Assembly (NCBI GenBank): GCA_003184365.1 | Contig: NKYR01000039.1 | Coordinates: 186,001-250,000 of the forward strand | Direction: 5' to 3' | DNA length: 64,000 nucleotides | Source: Evernia prunastri | Lineage: Eukaryota; Ascomycota; Lecanoromycetes; Lecanorales; Parmeliaceae | Shown here: piece by piece, positions 54,595 to 64,000 of the stretch | Layout: every line of letters begins with the position of its first letter | Position numbering within the stretch: the first letter of the stretch is position 1 | Made by a program: the position numbers and the translations under genes | Notes under the pieces: generated by a model | The model's input: the letters and a program-made list of their open reading frames with translations, nothing else | Told to the model about the DNA's origin: nothing | Databases searched by the model: none

Positions 54595-55851
54595 TCAGGT
54601 ATCGAAATTGATCCTTTCCAATATGGCGCGCCCGTTTGAGGTAGTAGGAGGAGCGTTCGCGGACCCGTTGACGGCAGCTCCGTTGGCCGTACCGTTCGTG
54701 GGAGCTCCATCCATAGCAGCTCCGTTCAAGGCAGCGCCGTTCGTACCCGCATCATACCCAGTTGCAGCGGCCCCGTTCCCATTCAACAGCTTCTCGCCAT
54801 CGTCCTCCTTGAGGAAATCCATCCCGCTGGCCGATCTCTCCAGCCGATTCCCACTCTTGCTCCTCGGCCCGCCGGCCCAACTCATCGGTCTCCGATTGCT
54901 CAATCGCCTCGTGATGCCGCCTCCGATACCGGCGGCGCTCCATCTCTTCCTCTGCGGCGCCGGCGTGTCGTCCAGTCCGAGCTGTTGCCTCACCAAGGGT
55001 ACCTCCGCATGGTCCCTTGTGTTCCGCATGCGGCGACACCAGGTCACCTTGCCGTTTTGGAACAGGAACTCGCCCCCTACCTGTCTGAAGTCGCCTCCGG
55101 ACAGCATGTTCCGGCCCGACTTCACCTCTTGGATGAAACTCTTGACTGCCATGGATAGAAAGGAGCGCTGCATGTAGTCTGGCGTCCTGCCGGGATTCAG
55201 GGTGCTGGTCATACGGAGGACGTGATATAACTTTCGTGTGGGGTCGGCGTAGAGGGGAAAGGGGCATCCTGTTTCTTGGATGTACATGGGTATGAGGTGC
55301 GGTTGGCCGCAGCCGATGACGACGATTTCTATGGGTGGGGATAGGGCGGAGACGGACTCGGGGGTAATAGAGGAGGCGAGGGTACGAAGGTATTCCTGGC
55401 ATTGCTGTGGACGTTTGTCAGTGTCGTTTCCAGCGAGGGAGGGACAGCGGTTTGGGATGCATACGCCACAGAAGAAATGCCGTATGAAGATGATGAGAAC
55501 TCGGCGGGGTCCATTCTCGTTATCGGCATACAAGCTCTTGAATGTATACTTCTTCCTATCCTTATCCAGCACAACCAGGTCCGCGACCTTCTCGAGATCT
55601 TCTTTGGTGGGCGGGTTGTTGTTGACCTTGATATCCCCCTTGAAGTCGGCAGAGGGGTCTTTGACAGGCATGTTGTTGAGGGAGGATCCCGGATGTTTGC
55701 CGATGGTGTCAACCCAGAGGACGAGAGGGACGAGGATGAGAGTGAGTAGGATGGCGATGCCGGTAGGGTTGAAGAGGAAGAAAGAGAAGGAGGAAGGGAC
55801 AAAGGAAGAAGGCCATGGCGGAGCAGATCCTCCTGAAACTAACGAGTCCAT
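54595..55851 (-). CDS. Membrane-anchored peroxiredoxin-like 2 (AhpC/TSA-type) protein
   Basis: Two exons on the minus strand, 55851-55465 and 55404-54595, give 398 residues. The intron (GTATGC to CCACAG) rebuilds the redox motif: HFFCG joined to QCQEYLRTL gives a CGQC pair in the thioredoxin-fold position of PRXL2/AAED1 proteins. An N-terminal transmembrane helix (NPTGIAILLTLILVPLVLWV, residues about 28-47) precedes the domain. Conserved blocks are DLVVLDKDRKKYTFKSLYA, RRVLIIFIRHFFCG, IEIVVIGCGQPHLIPMYIQE, GCPFPLYADPTRKLYHVL and QVGGEFLFQNGKVTWCRRM. The last 150 residues are basic then low complexity with NGAA repeats. Family members are thought to act as antioxidant or thiol-redox proteins, but the true substrate is unsettled. 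The helix suggests membrane anchoring with the domain in the cytosol or a lumen. Confidence 0.85.
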   Translation of the reverse strand: MDSLVSGGSAPPWPSSFVPSSFSFFLFNPTGIAILLTLILVPLVLWVDTIGKHPGSSLNNMPVKDPSADFKGDIKVNNNPPTKEDLEKVADLVVLDKDRKKYTFKSLYADNENGPRRVLIIFIRHFFCGVCIPNRCPSLAGNDTDKRPQQCQEYLRTLASSITPESVSALSPPIEIVVIGCGQPHLIPMYIQETGCPFPLYADPTRKLYHVLRMTSTLNPGRTPDYMQRSFLSMAVKSFIQEVKSGRNMLSGGDFRQVGGEFLFQNGKVTWCRRMRNTRDHAEVPLVRQQLGLDDTPAPQRKRWSAAGIGGGITRRLSNRRPMSWAGGPRSKSGNRLERSASGMDFLKEDDGEKLLNGNGAAATGYDAGTNGAALNGAAMDGAPTNGTANGAAVNGSANAPPTTSNGRAILERINFDT

Positions 55852-57630
55852 AATAATGAATAATTATAATAACGGATAGTGTGGGCGTGGGCGTGGGCGT
55901 GGGCGGGTGACATGAATAGAAATTACCTAGGCAAATAATCATAAATACGTAGTACGTAGTGTACTGGAGGTTATTGATGCGTAGTACATAAGGTAGGCAG
56001 TAGTAAGTATGGGTCAGTTAGTTTGCCAGTGGCAGATCACACCGGAAAAAGATCCAGGAGGGGCACTACCAGGGGGCCAGCCAGGGGGGGTACAAAGGTA
56101 CAAAGCCTGAGACAGATGGTAATCTTACAGGGGGTTGCCTAGGTACCTAACTCAAAAAATAAGGAACCCAGTTGCTTAAGGTAAGTTAGGGTACAATAAG
56201 CATGCAAAAGCGCCCCCAACTTAATCTTTCCCCAAGTTTGATGCATGGTCACCCGGATTAAAATTTAAATTCAGATCCAAGTGTCTCCGGTATTCCCCCC
56301 CCAACCCCCTAAAATCCCCTAAGCGGTAAAGAACAGATCAACAGAACAGATACTGCGCCGCCCCCAGGGTCTGATCAATTCCCCCTTATGGAAGTCAAGT
56401 CGATTGGATTCATGTGGCCATCCTTCTTGCTTTCCCAAGTTTCCCCTCTAGAGCAAATGGAGACGAAATCCCAATTGTGAAACCCCCCCCCCCCGGCCCC
56501 CCCACTACCTGCGTGCATGCTGCAGCCTGCATGCTGGAGTCCTTCTTGTCCTTCCTGTCCTTGTCGACAAGGGTAAAGCGCGCATATATAATTTGGAAAA
56601 AGGTTTTTTTGGAAACAGGCTACAGCGTGGGGATGCAAACATGGAAGGCTGAAGGCACATGTTTTCTTAACGGTTATCTATCTATCTACTGTTACCAAAC
56701 CATGCGTACTACAGCCTACTCTAACAATCCTCCTCCCTCGGGGTCCGTCCAAGTGTATCCATCTAACCGCCAAAGAGATTAGAACGCATATCCGCCATCC
56801 TACCATACAAGCATCGAAGAAAGATTCGGGATGCTGCCAAGAGATTATTTGGAAAAAGTCCCAGATTTAGGGACTTTAGGGAGGGAATCGTAGACGTCAG
56901 CCCTGCAAGGTTTTTTTCAAATATCAAGACAAGATGACTGCGAGCCTACTACAGTACATCGGAAATTTGACTCATTCTACCCCAGCTTATTTGCGCAATC
57001 TACATGCTTCTGCGGAGAATGGAAAGCATGATAAAGGTACGGAGTTAGAGATGGGATGATTTGGATTTGCAATTCTGCTTATCTATCAAAGGCATGATGG
57101 AGTAAGGAAAGTGAGGGTTCTATATGCAACATGTCCGAAGGAGCTGGATCCGAATGGACCGGCAACGAGCATACATATTATTGTTGCGGTATTTGGCGGA
57201 CACGCCCGGGGCATGCCTTGATTTGACACTGAAATCCCGGAACGGCGCCGAGCAATCGCCATTCCTTCGTAGACAACAACCATAAGCCTGCAACATTATC
57301 TCACCTTATCTCACATGATGCAGTAGAGACTGTTCCACTTTTGACCTAGCCTTCCCATCCGCTGCTCATCCCCTTCACACTGATCCATTCTTGCACGCAC
57401 TACCTTCTCTGCCCCTGGCGTGTCAGCGGCAGAGGCATCTTTGAAGCCAGAGAAGCCTCATGTCACTGATGAAGACTCGGACGTTCTCGAGTACTGCTTT
57501 GATCGCTTCGAATACTCAAGCGCAAGCAAGAGCATGTTATGTGGTCTTGTCTTTGTTGCGGTTTCTGGTATTGTCAACGGAATTCCATTAGTCAACCATC
57601 ATGTTTCCTAGCCAGCCGTCGAGCGTCGGA
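55852..57630. other. Intergenic region between the peroxiredoxin-like gene and UPF1
   Basis: About 1.8 kb. The left part includes the promoter of the peroxiredoxin-like gene, with a GTGGGC repeat near 55881-55902. Short homopolymer runs (C and G) occur near 56300 and 56483. Plus-strand frames here are short and lack domains. The right end is the 3' flank of UPF1. Confidence 0.5.
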
Positions 57631-60600
57631 TCAGTCGTAGTTGCCCAGCCCAACTTGGCTAGCAAAGGCTGTAGAGACACTTCGAGCATCGTCATCATCT
57701 CCACGCGGAACCCGACTGCTGGCAGAGCTTCCCCCAAATACGCTGCCATCGCCAGCACGTCCACCGGATTCCACGTAGCGCTTCAGACGATCCGATTGGT
57801 TAAGACTCGCTTGCTTCGCGTCATTGATGCTAAGTCCAGCCAGACTCACTCCTCCTTTGCCATCCACGGTGCTAGCAGGACCATTGATGTCCGACTCACT
57901 AGCAGCAACAGACTCCCCTGCGATGCTCTCCGTACCAGCCCGACTCTTCGCACCGTTCATACGACGTCCGTTCAGAGTGGGCCATGTGTCTTGGAATCCA
58001 GAAAACATTTGTGGGTAGGTGGAAGGAACGCCGACGCCGCCCCCAACCGAGGATGAATGTACGGATGATACATCGTCTGGAATGTAGCCGACGAGGGAGC
58101 CAGCATCGTTGTACTCTTGACGAGGGCCATTGCGACTGTTCGCCATGCCGTTGCTCAAATCCGATGCCCGCTGGTAAGACATCTGGTAGCGTTGAGGTCC
58201 ACGGTAGGACTGTTTGGGACGGCTGAATTGCAGTAAGGAGATCTGCAAATTGGATAGCGGCCCTTCCACCAAGCAATCCTTCTCTTTGAAATGCAAAAGA
58301 AGATAGTGCCACAATGGGTGTTTCGATAAGACCTTGGGATTGCCCAGGATGACCAGACCATACTTGGCTCGAGTAAGCGCGACGTTTAGGCGGCGAGGAT
58401 CACTCAAGAACCCAATGCCCTGGTGGTCATTGGAGCGCACACAGGACAACACGATGAAGTCTTTCTCCCGTCCTTGGAAAGCGTCAACGGAGGCCACTTC
58501 AATCTCTTTGTAATTTTCCTTTTTGAACGTCCCATTGGTCTGCATTGAGCTGACAACGTAGCTTCGCTGGCCTTCGTAAGGCGTAATGATACCGATATCA
58601 CCGGGCTGCACACCGGCTTTGAAAAAACGAGTGATGATCTTTTCAACATTGGAGGCTTCAGTGCGGTTGAGATAAGAGGTTCCAGATGCTGAAATCTCTT
58701 CGTTGCCAAGATTCGACCAGAACACCATCGGAGAGTCCATTACTGGCCAAGGGAAGTCTACATCGCGACGTAGACGCTGTTGCATGGTCACGCCATTCTG
58801 CAAAGACCCCTCGTAGAACATGTTTGACGGGAACTCTGACAGGCATGGGTGCATACGGTATTGTACGTTTAACCGAATGGGAGCACATCCAAGGATGACG
58901 AGACGCTCAAATAGGGACTGGTTGAGACCTGCCTTTGCCGCTTTCTTGTTCATGATGACAGGGCCCAATTGCTGGTGGTCACCAACAAGGACGACTTGCT
59001 TGCAGCCCAGCACCAGCGGGATCATGCACTCGGGCTCTGCGGACTGAGTCGATTCGTCGATCAGGACCGTGCGGAACTTGAAGCGAGCAAGACGCGGATC
59101 GCCAGCTCCAACGCAAGTACAGCAAATAACGTCCGCGTTAGTCAAGATCTCACGCTCCGCACTACGAGTCAGCTGCTTGAACTTTTTCTCATCTTGACTC
59201 GACAGTTCACCGAGCTCACTCTTGAGCTGATTGAGCTTAACCAGTTCGGTGTTGCTATCATTCAGGCGGACCTGCTCGTGAAGAGATAGAAAGCCAACTG
59301 GGGACTCAACATCCTCACGAGACTTGGCTGTAACTCGGACGGTTTTCAGTCCCGTTTTGTGGATTCGTTCGCACAGCTGGTCGACAGCCACGTTAGATGG
59401 AGCACAGACAAGCACTTGTCCACCATTGATTTTGGCAAGGTGATAGATGATGGTGGCCGAGGTGACGGTCTTCCCGGTACCTGGAGGGCCTTGAATCAGA
59501 CTCAGAGGCTTCTGAAGTACGCTCTTGACGGCATTGATCTGACTGCCGTTGAGTTCTGGCAGTCCAGGTACGCTGTATTTCTTTGGCATCTGCGTTTTCA
59601 TTGGCGCTGCCGCAACCTCGTGGCCTAGAAGTCGATGAAATATGTAGCCTGATACACTCATCTCGTCCACAGCGAATGTCTTCATAGCAAGCTGCATTCT
59701 GTCGAACGAAGTGGCTTTCCATACATAGTCTGCGCTGAAATTGTGAGTACATTCGGTTGGGACGGACTTGTGGTCGCCCTTTGCACGAAGTTCGATGGTG
59801 ACCTCGTCCGACTGATTGTTTGGAATCTTAATCACATAACCCACACCTTCCCATGGTGGACGAAGCTCTCCAGTATACTTGATGCGCATCTCATCTCCCA
59901 CAGCTAGCTTGACGTCTCCGAGCTCAAGCTTTGGCAACACAAAGCTAGCGAGGTGTTTGTTGTTCAAGCCAAAGTCCCAGCGAACGATCAATCCATCTTG
60001 TGATTGTGACTCTTTCAACTTCCGGTCGTAGTCTGCTTCGATTTTTACCAGAGGTCCAAAGACGTTTTGGTATTGGTAGGCATCGTCGTAGTGGAGTAGC
60101 ACTGGTGACGGTTCATCATCGACACCTGCACCTTTTTCTAAGTCTGCGATTGTAGCAGAAGCGTTGTCCTTCCACATCTCTTCCAGCTTGGCAATCATCT
60201 GGGGACTCAAGTGGCGAGCGCGTAGTTGCTCCTGATCTGAAGGCGAAGAGACCAGCCATGCGAGGAATGATCGATCTTCGATCAGGGGTTGCCAACGGGA
60301 TACATCCCAGTTCATGTCTTTCGAGGAAGGCATAGATGCACATGGCTGACGGCAAAGAAGAACCACAACGGTGTCGGACTTGGCTGGTATGAAACCGAGC
60401 AGGAACACATTTTTTGTACCGCAATTGTAGCATTCGAGTACAGTATCTCCCAAAGATGAGCTAGGATGTAGCTGTACCTCCTTGTGGCGAGCACGGACAA
60501 GGTGATTGATGATGTGGGAGGATGAGGTATTGCCGCGAGCGCTACAGAACCATTTGCTGCAAGACAGGCATCGCACAACGGAACTTGGATTGTGAATGCC

Positions 60601-60969
60601 ACAGTATCTACGCCAGATATTAAAATTAGCAGCTGCATTTTTAGCCTATTCGAACCTATGATGAGCTTACGCGCATGCATGTGGCGGTAATTCTTTCTCC
60701 TCCTCAGTTCTTATGCCTGGCTTGCCGTTGATACCATCCACCGGCATGCTGACCATACTCTCTGTGTCATCATCATCGAACGCCTCTGTACCATCATCTT
60801 CGTCATCATGTCGGCGTCTTCTGGGTCCCCCAGTCAAATTGCCCCTTCCATATTCACGATCTAAGATGCTCTCGTCTGGATCGATGGTGGAGAGATCGTC
60901 CCCAGCATTTATTGTAGATGCTGAGTCTGATATGAGATGATTTCCTAGGTGTGTGAAAGCTCCTTCCAT
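57631..60969 (-). CDS. upf1: UPF1/NAM7 RNA helicase (regulator of nonsense transcripts)
   Basis: This encodes the superfamily 1 RNA helicase central to nonsense-mediated mRNA decay in the cytoplasm. Two exons on the minus strand, 60969-60671 and 60607-57631, give 1091 residues. The Cys/His-rich domain that binds UPF2 starts across the junction: HACAYCGIHN, RCLSCSKWFCSARGNTSSSH, HIINHLVRARHKEV and LECYNCGTKNVFLLGF. Helicase motifs follow: I QGPPGTGKT (about 472-480), Ia CAPSNVAVDQL, II LIDESTQSAEPE (the DEST variant typical of UPF1), III VVLVGDHQQLGPVI, IV NVQYRMHPCLSEFPS, V VDAFQGREKDFIVLSCVRSN and VI RRLNVALTRAKYGLVILGN. The C-terminus is disordered with several Ser residues followed by Gln. 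I start at ATG 60969 (CACCATGG), because frames further upstream open only with TTG. The N-terminal acidic stretch (DDEDDGTEAFDDDD) is usual for fungi. Confidence 0.96.
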
Positions 60970-61350
60970 AGTGCTGTTGGTTTTTGTGTAATGCAAGGTG
61001 ATATCTGGCAATTCAAGAAGCTTCGACACCGGCTTCTTGTAAGTAGTCACAGCAGGTTCTGACAAGTTGTCTTATGCGAAACGCTCTTGGTGAGAGTGTA
61101 AGAAAAAGTCATGGGACCCCGGCGCCATAAAGAAAAGAAGGAGGCTGCTGCAAGGGAACAGATTGGGAGGGTGTGACTGTGACAGATGTTGGTGGCGTGA
61201 AGGAAGGGACGATTTGATCGGCGAAATGAAGCCGTTTGCCGGGCTCAGTCTTGGCAGTGCAGCCCCCACTAAAAAAAATCTTCTACCTGCAGGTACGACA
61301 CGAACGTGAGCTCATTCACAAGTGAAGAGCTTGCTCTACGGGTTACAAAG
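60970..61350. promoter_or_regulatory. Divergent promoter region of UPF1 and IMP4
   Basis: Only 381 bp separate the start codons of two RNA-metabolism genes on opposite strands. The leader of IMP4 is present at the right. I see no unambiguous factor site. Confidence 0.55.
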
Positions 61351-62296
61351 ATGATAGTTCGTTCATTGTCTTCCTATCTTTGCTTGGATGTCGGTGCTAA
61401 CCTATCTCTTTCACCATTAGAGAAGACAAGCCCGGCAGCGGAGAGATTATCTCCACCGTCGCGCCCTCACCCTCGGGGAAGCAGAGACTGCTGAAAAGCG
61501 CGCAAAGCTCAAAGCCTCTCTGGCAACTGGAAAGCCTCTGGACCCTGCAATAGCGAACGATAAGATCTTACGTGAGGACTACAAATTTGACGAAAGCGCT
61601 GAAGCTCACAACGACATCGATGATGAATACGCCCACCTGTCAGGCATCACAGACCCTCGGCCCCTGGTTACAACATCCCGCTCGCCCTCCACTCGACTGT
61701 CTGCTTTCGCCAAAGAGATCAGGCTTCTACTTCCTACCTCTATTCGTCTCAACAGAGGTACCCTCGTCCTGCCCAACCTCGTCTCCAGCGCCAATGCCTC
61801 TTCCTTGACCGATCTACTCCTCCTGCACGAACATCGCGGCGTACCCACAGCTCTGACAATCTCTCATCTCCCACATGGTCCTACAGCGTCTTTCTCACTA
61901 CATAATGTCTTCCTGCGTCACGACCTCCCCAATGCTTCAAAGGGCACTGTCAGCGAATCGTACCCTCACCTCATATTCGAAAACTTCAATAGTCCTCTTG
62001 GTAAACGAGTGGTCCAGATACTGAAGCATCTTTTTCCGCCACGTGAGGTTGCGACTACCAATCAGAAAGTTGGCAACCGAGTAGTAACATTCAAGAATAT
62101 CGAGGACAGTATAGAAGTGAGACATCACGTCTTCGTGCGGACAGGATATCAAAGTGTCGAGCTAGCAGAGGTCGGCCCCCGAATGACGATGCGACTGTTT
62201 GAGATTAGGGGTGGGACGCTGGAGAACAAGAGTGGAGACACGGAATGGCACATGAACCAGTACACAAGGACTAGTAGAAAAAAGGACTACTTATGA
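61351..62296 (+). CDS. imp4: IMP4, U3 small nucleolar ribonucleoprotein subunit (Brix domain)
   Basis: This encodes IMP4, which with IMP3 and MPP10 forms part of the U3 snoRNP in the nucleolus and is needed for early 18S pre-rRNA cleavage. Two exons, 61351-61356 and 61421-62296, give 293 residues, the normal family length. The first exon is only ATGATA; the intron opens GTTCGT, carries a good GCTAAC branch site and closes ATTAG, and the join gives MIRRQARQRRDYLHRRAL, the family N-terminus. The Brix domain is visible as ITDPRPLVTTSRSPSTRLSA, FAKEIRLLLP, RLNRGTL, LLLLHEHRGVPTALTISHLP, ENFNSPLGKRVVQILKHLFP and VTFKNIEDSIEVRHHVF. It ends with VELAEVGPRMTMRLFEIRGG and EWHMNQYTRTSRKKDYL, both diagnostic of IMP4. 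Confidence 0.93.
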
Positions 62297-63640
62297 GGCA
62301 CTGCACCAAAACGGCGTTTACTTCCACTCAAGGAAAAGGACTTGCTAGAGGGGTGAGACATAGATTTTGATATCCAAAAGGTCTCAGTGCAATGTTTCGT
62401 CCGCTGGAGAGGTTGTGTTGTTTATTCCTCCCAAGACGAGGCTCCGGTAATCAGAGATGTAATCCGAGAGTAATCGCTAGTCATCGCTTTGCCCTCGAGT
62501 TGTCTCGCCAGATTTGTGACTTTGACAGGGAAATATATCAAGTTCTTGCCATGGTACGTACTGTCTGTAGGCGCGTGATCTAGATCTGATAGCATGAACT
62601 ATGCATAGCATTGTACTGAACAAAGTTTTAGAAGATTCCAAAATCTACAACAGTATGTGTCGAGATCTCCTATTCACGCATCAAATCGAAATGGGGCACA
62701 GCTCTACCGTCCACGTCTGAGGTGATCGAAGTTCAGACCGCCTTAGCTATCCACCCAACCAATGCCAGTCCACCAAAGGTTTCATTCACCATTATGCGGC
62801 ACAGCCTCCATTCCCTTGCTCTAGTCGGCTCGCAGCTGATCTTCAATACCGTTAGGGTGCCATGACCCAACCCTCTTGGCAGCTCAACACTCTCAAATCC
62901 AACACCTATCCTGGAAAGTTCGGTTACGCGTGTTGCGGAAAGAGTACCACTCGAAGCTCTGCGATTTGATTTGGCAGCGCAGTGACGAGTGACGTGGAGA
63001 TTTGTAGCGGGGCGTAGGCCTCTGTGGACTTTAATCAAAGATGCGGTGCGTGCTCGCAAACAAGTGCATTGGGAACAAGGCGGGTCCCGACATGGAACGG
63101 GCATGATCGAGATCGACAACGGAGTCTACGAGTACAGAGCATAGTCCGTGCAACGCGACAAGTGTTGGCCCCATTGGTTCATAATCTCCAATTATGCCAC
63201 TGCTAATTATAAGACCTCTCGGACATTTAACCTAGAGCTTGACGATGCCTTCGCTATTTTTTGCGGCACTGACTGAGCCACGTCCGTCAGCACTCAGCAG
63301 TACGTCGCTAGTATTCAACACCTTTGACAGTCTCCAAATGTCATGCTATTTGCGGGCGCGGAAATTCGGCTAGCTGCAAGTCCGTGCAACAATGGGACGC
63401 TTGAAAATTCAAAGCTAGAAGCACAGATACATACTCGGAATCGTAGAAACTCGCATCTCTGTTCGCTACATCTCTCTCTACAGCTTTACACCAAAGGGCA
63501 TCAAGAGCGGTTTGGTGAGCCTTTAAATTGGCCTGGCTTTCGAAGTGTTGCGCAGAACATCCCAGTCAAAGCTTGTTGCCGACCCGTATCAGACGATTAG
63601 GGATAGCTCTTACCCTTACTTTTTCCTGTCATCCAGCAGG
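62297..63640. other. Intergenic region right of IMP4
   Basis: About 1.3 kb. A minus-strand frame at about 62733-63104 has an ATG but no recognisable domain. Nothing else is supported. Confidence 0.45.
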
Positions 63641-63987
63641 TCACTTTAAAGCCTCAAAAAACTCCAGTCTTCTTAAATGATTTCGGCCCCCTGGAAAGAC
63701 TATGGCCTCCGAAACGCTCGGCGTTATATACATCGCATGCAGCGCTTTTTCCTGGTCGTTGGCGACGACTACTGCTCCCATAATATCGGCAATACATCGT
63801 ATAGTTCCTTGATCCCTTTATTTGATGCACTCAGGTCCAGATTTGCACGACATAAGTTCCATTCAAATCCTCTATAACAACCAATAGCACTTACCGGAAC
63901 GGCCATCCACATCATGACCAGTATCGGGATCTTTAATGCGTCTATGATCCCTGCCGCGATACCGCCTGTATCACCAAACTTCGCATT
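63641..63987 (-). CDS. Edge of an unidentified minus-strand gene (5' part outside window)
   Basis: An exon is suggested at 63987-63895: acceptor TTGCAG, open frame NAKFGDTGGIAAGIIDALKI then PILVMMWMAVP, donor GTAAGT. Further left on the same strand an open stretch ending at 63641 encodes IADIMGAVVANDQEKALHAM and EAIVFPGGRNHLRRLEFFEA, which looks coding, but I could not find a splice that joins it in phase to the first exon. I do not recognise the family. The gene continues beyond the right end of the window. Confidence 0.35.
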
Positions 63988-64000
63988 CTGCAATGGAGAC

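Noticed and set aside
55329..55802. 157-codon minus-strand frame overlapping the peroxiredoxin-like gene
   Set aside because: It is a shadow of that gene in another phase, Ser/Pro-rich and without domain.
62733..63119. Minus-strand frame of about 125 codons right of IMP4
   Set aside because: No recognisable motif, high Arg/Cys content and no conserved-looking blocks, so it is not called.
1..64000. CRISPR arrays, rRNA genes, bacterial promoters or operons
   Set aside because: Nothing of this kind is present; the sequence is eukaryotic with spliced genes.

Overview
This window is a piece of a filamentous ascomycete (Pezizomycotina) nuclear genome, most likely Dothideomycetes-like, although the class is only an inference. 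The evidence is short introns (about 50-110 bp) with GT..AG ends and visible CTAAC/CTGAC-type branch sites, eukaryote-only proteins (complex I NDUFB7, SAGA Sgf29, dynactin p25, Arf6, UPF1, IMP4), and fungus-specific families (APSES/KilA-N transcription factor, HET domain, HeLo domain, fungal STAND-type N-terminal domain). No rRNA, tRNA, CRISPR array or prokaryote-type operon was recognised. Exon boundaries were worked out by hand from reading frames and splice signals, so each is a model.

Left part, about 1-25 kb, is ordinary core genome. In order: the 3' part of a coiled-coil protein (+), NDUFB7 (-) divergent from an Mbp1/Res2-type cell-cycle transcription factor (+) whose promoter carries an ACGCGT box, a small conserved GHAN-motif protein (-), dynactin p25 (+), an Arf6-type GTPase (-), SAGA Sgf29 (-) divergent from mannose-6-phosphate isomerase (+), two small single-pass membrane proteins in tandem (+), a MetE-like protein (-), and two convergent multi-pass membrane proteins.

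Middle part, about 25-50 kb, is accessory in character. It holds a HET-domain gene (25.0-27.0 kb), then an 11 kb gene-poor stretch with broken coding fragments (a histone H3-like relic with a premature stop, a Cys-rich zinc-finger fragment, a Lys-rich fragment, a retropepsin-like fragment and LTR-like direct repeats). Three large signalling-type genes follow: a fungal N-terminal-domain protein ending in a ubiquitin-like domain, an ankyrin protein with a similar N-terminus and an in-frame stop, and a HeLo-domain protein fused to a kinase-like domain whose catalytic motifs are lost. HET, HeLo and STAND-type N-termini belong to the fungal allorecognition and programmed-cell-death repertoire, so this block is best read as a self/non-self recognition or innate-immunity island. 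That reading comes from family membership, not from any direct evidence here.

Right part, about 51.9-64 kb, starts with a heavily broken Baeyer-Villiger-type flavin monooxygenase pseudogene embedded in minisatellites. Core genes then resume: a membrane-anchored peroxiredoxin-like protein (-), UPF1 (-) divergent from IMP4 (+), and the edge of an unidentified minus-strand gene. Several intergenic regions contain homopolymers, microsatellites and strongly strand-biased C-rich or G-rich tracts.
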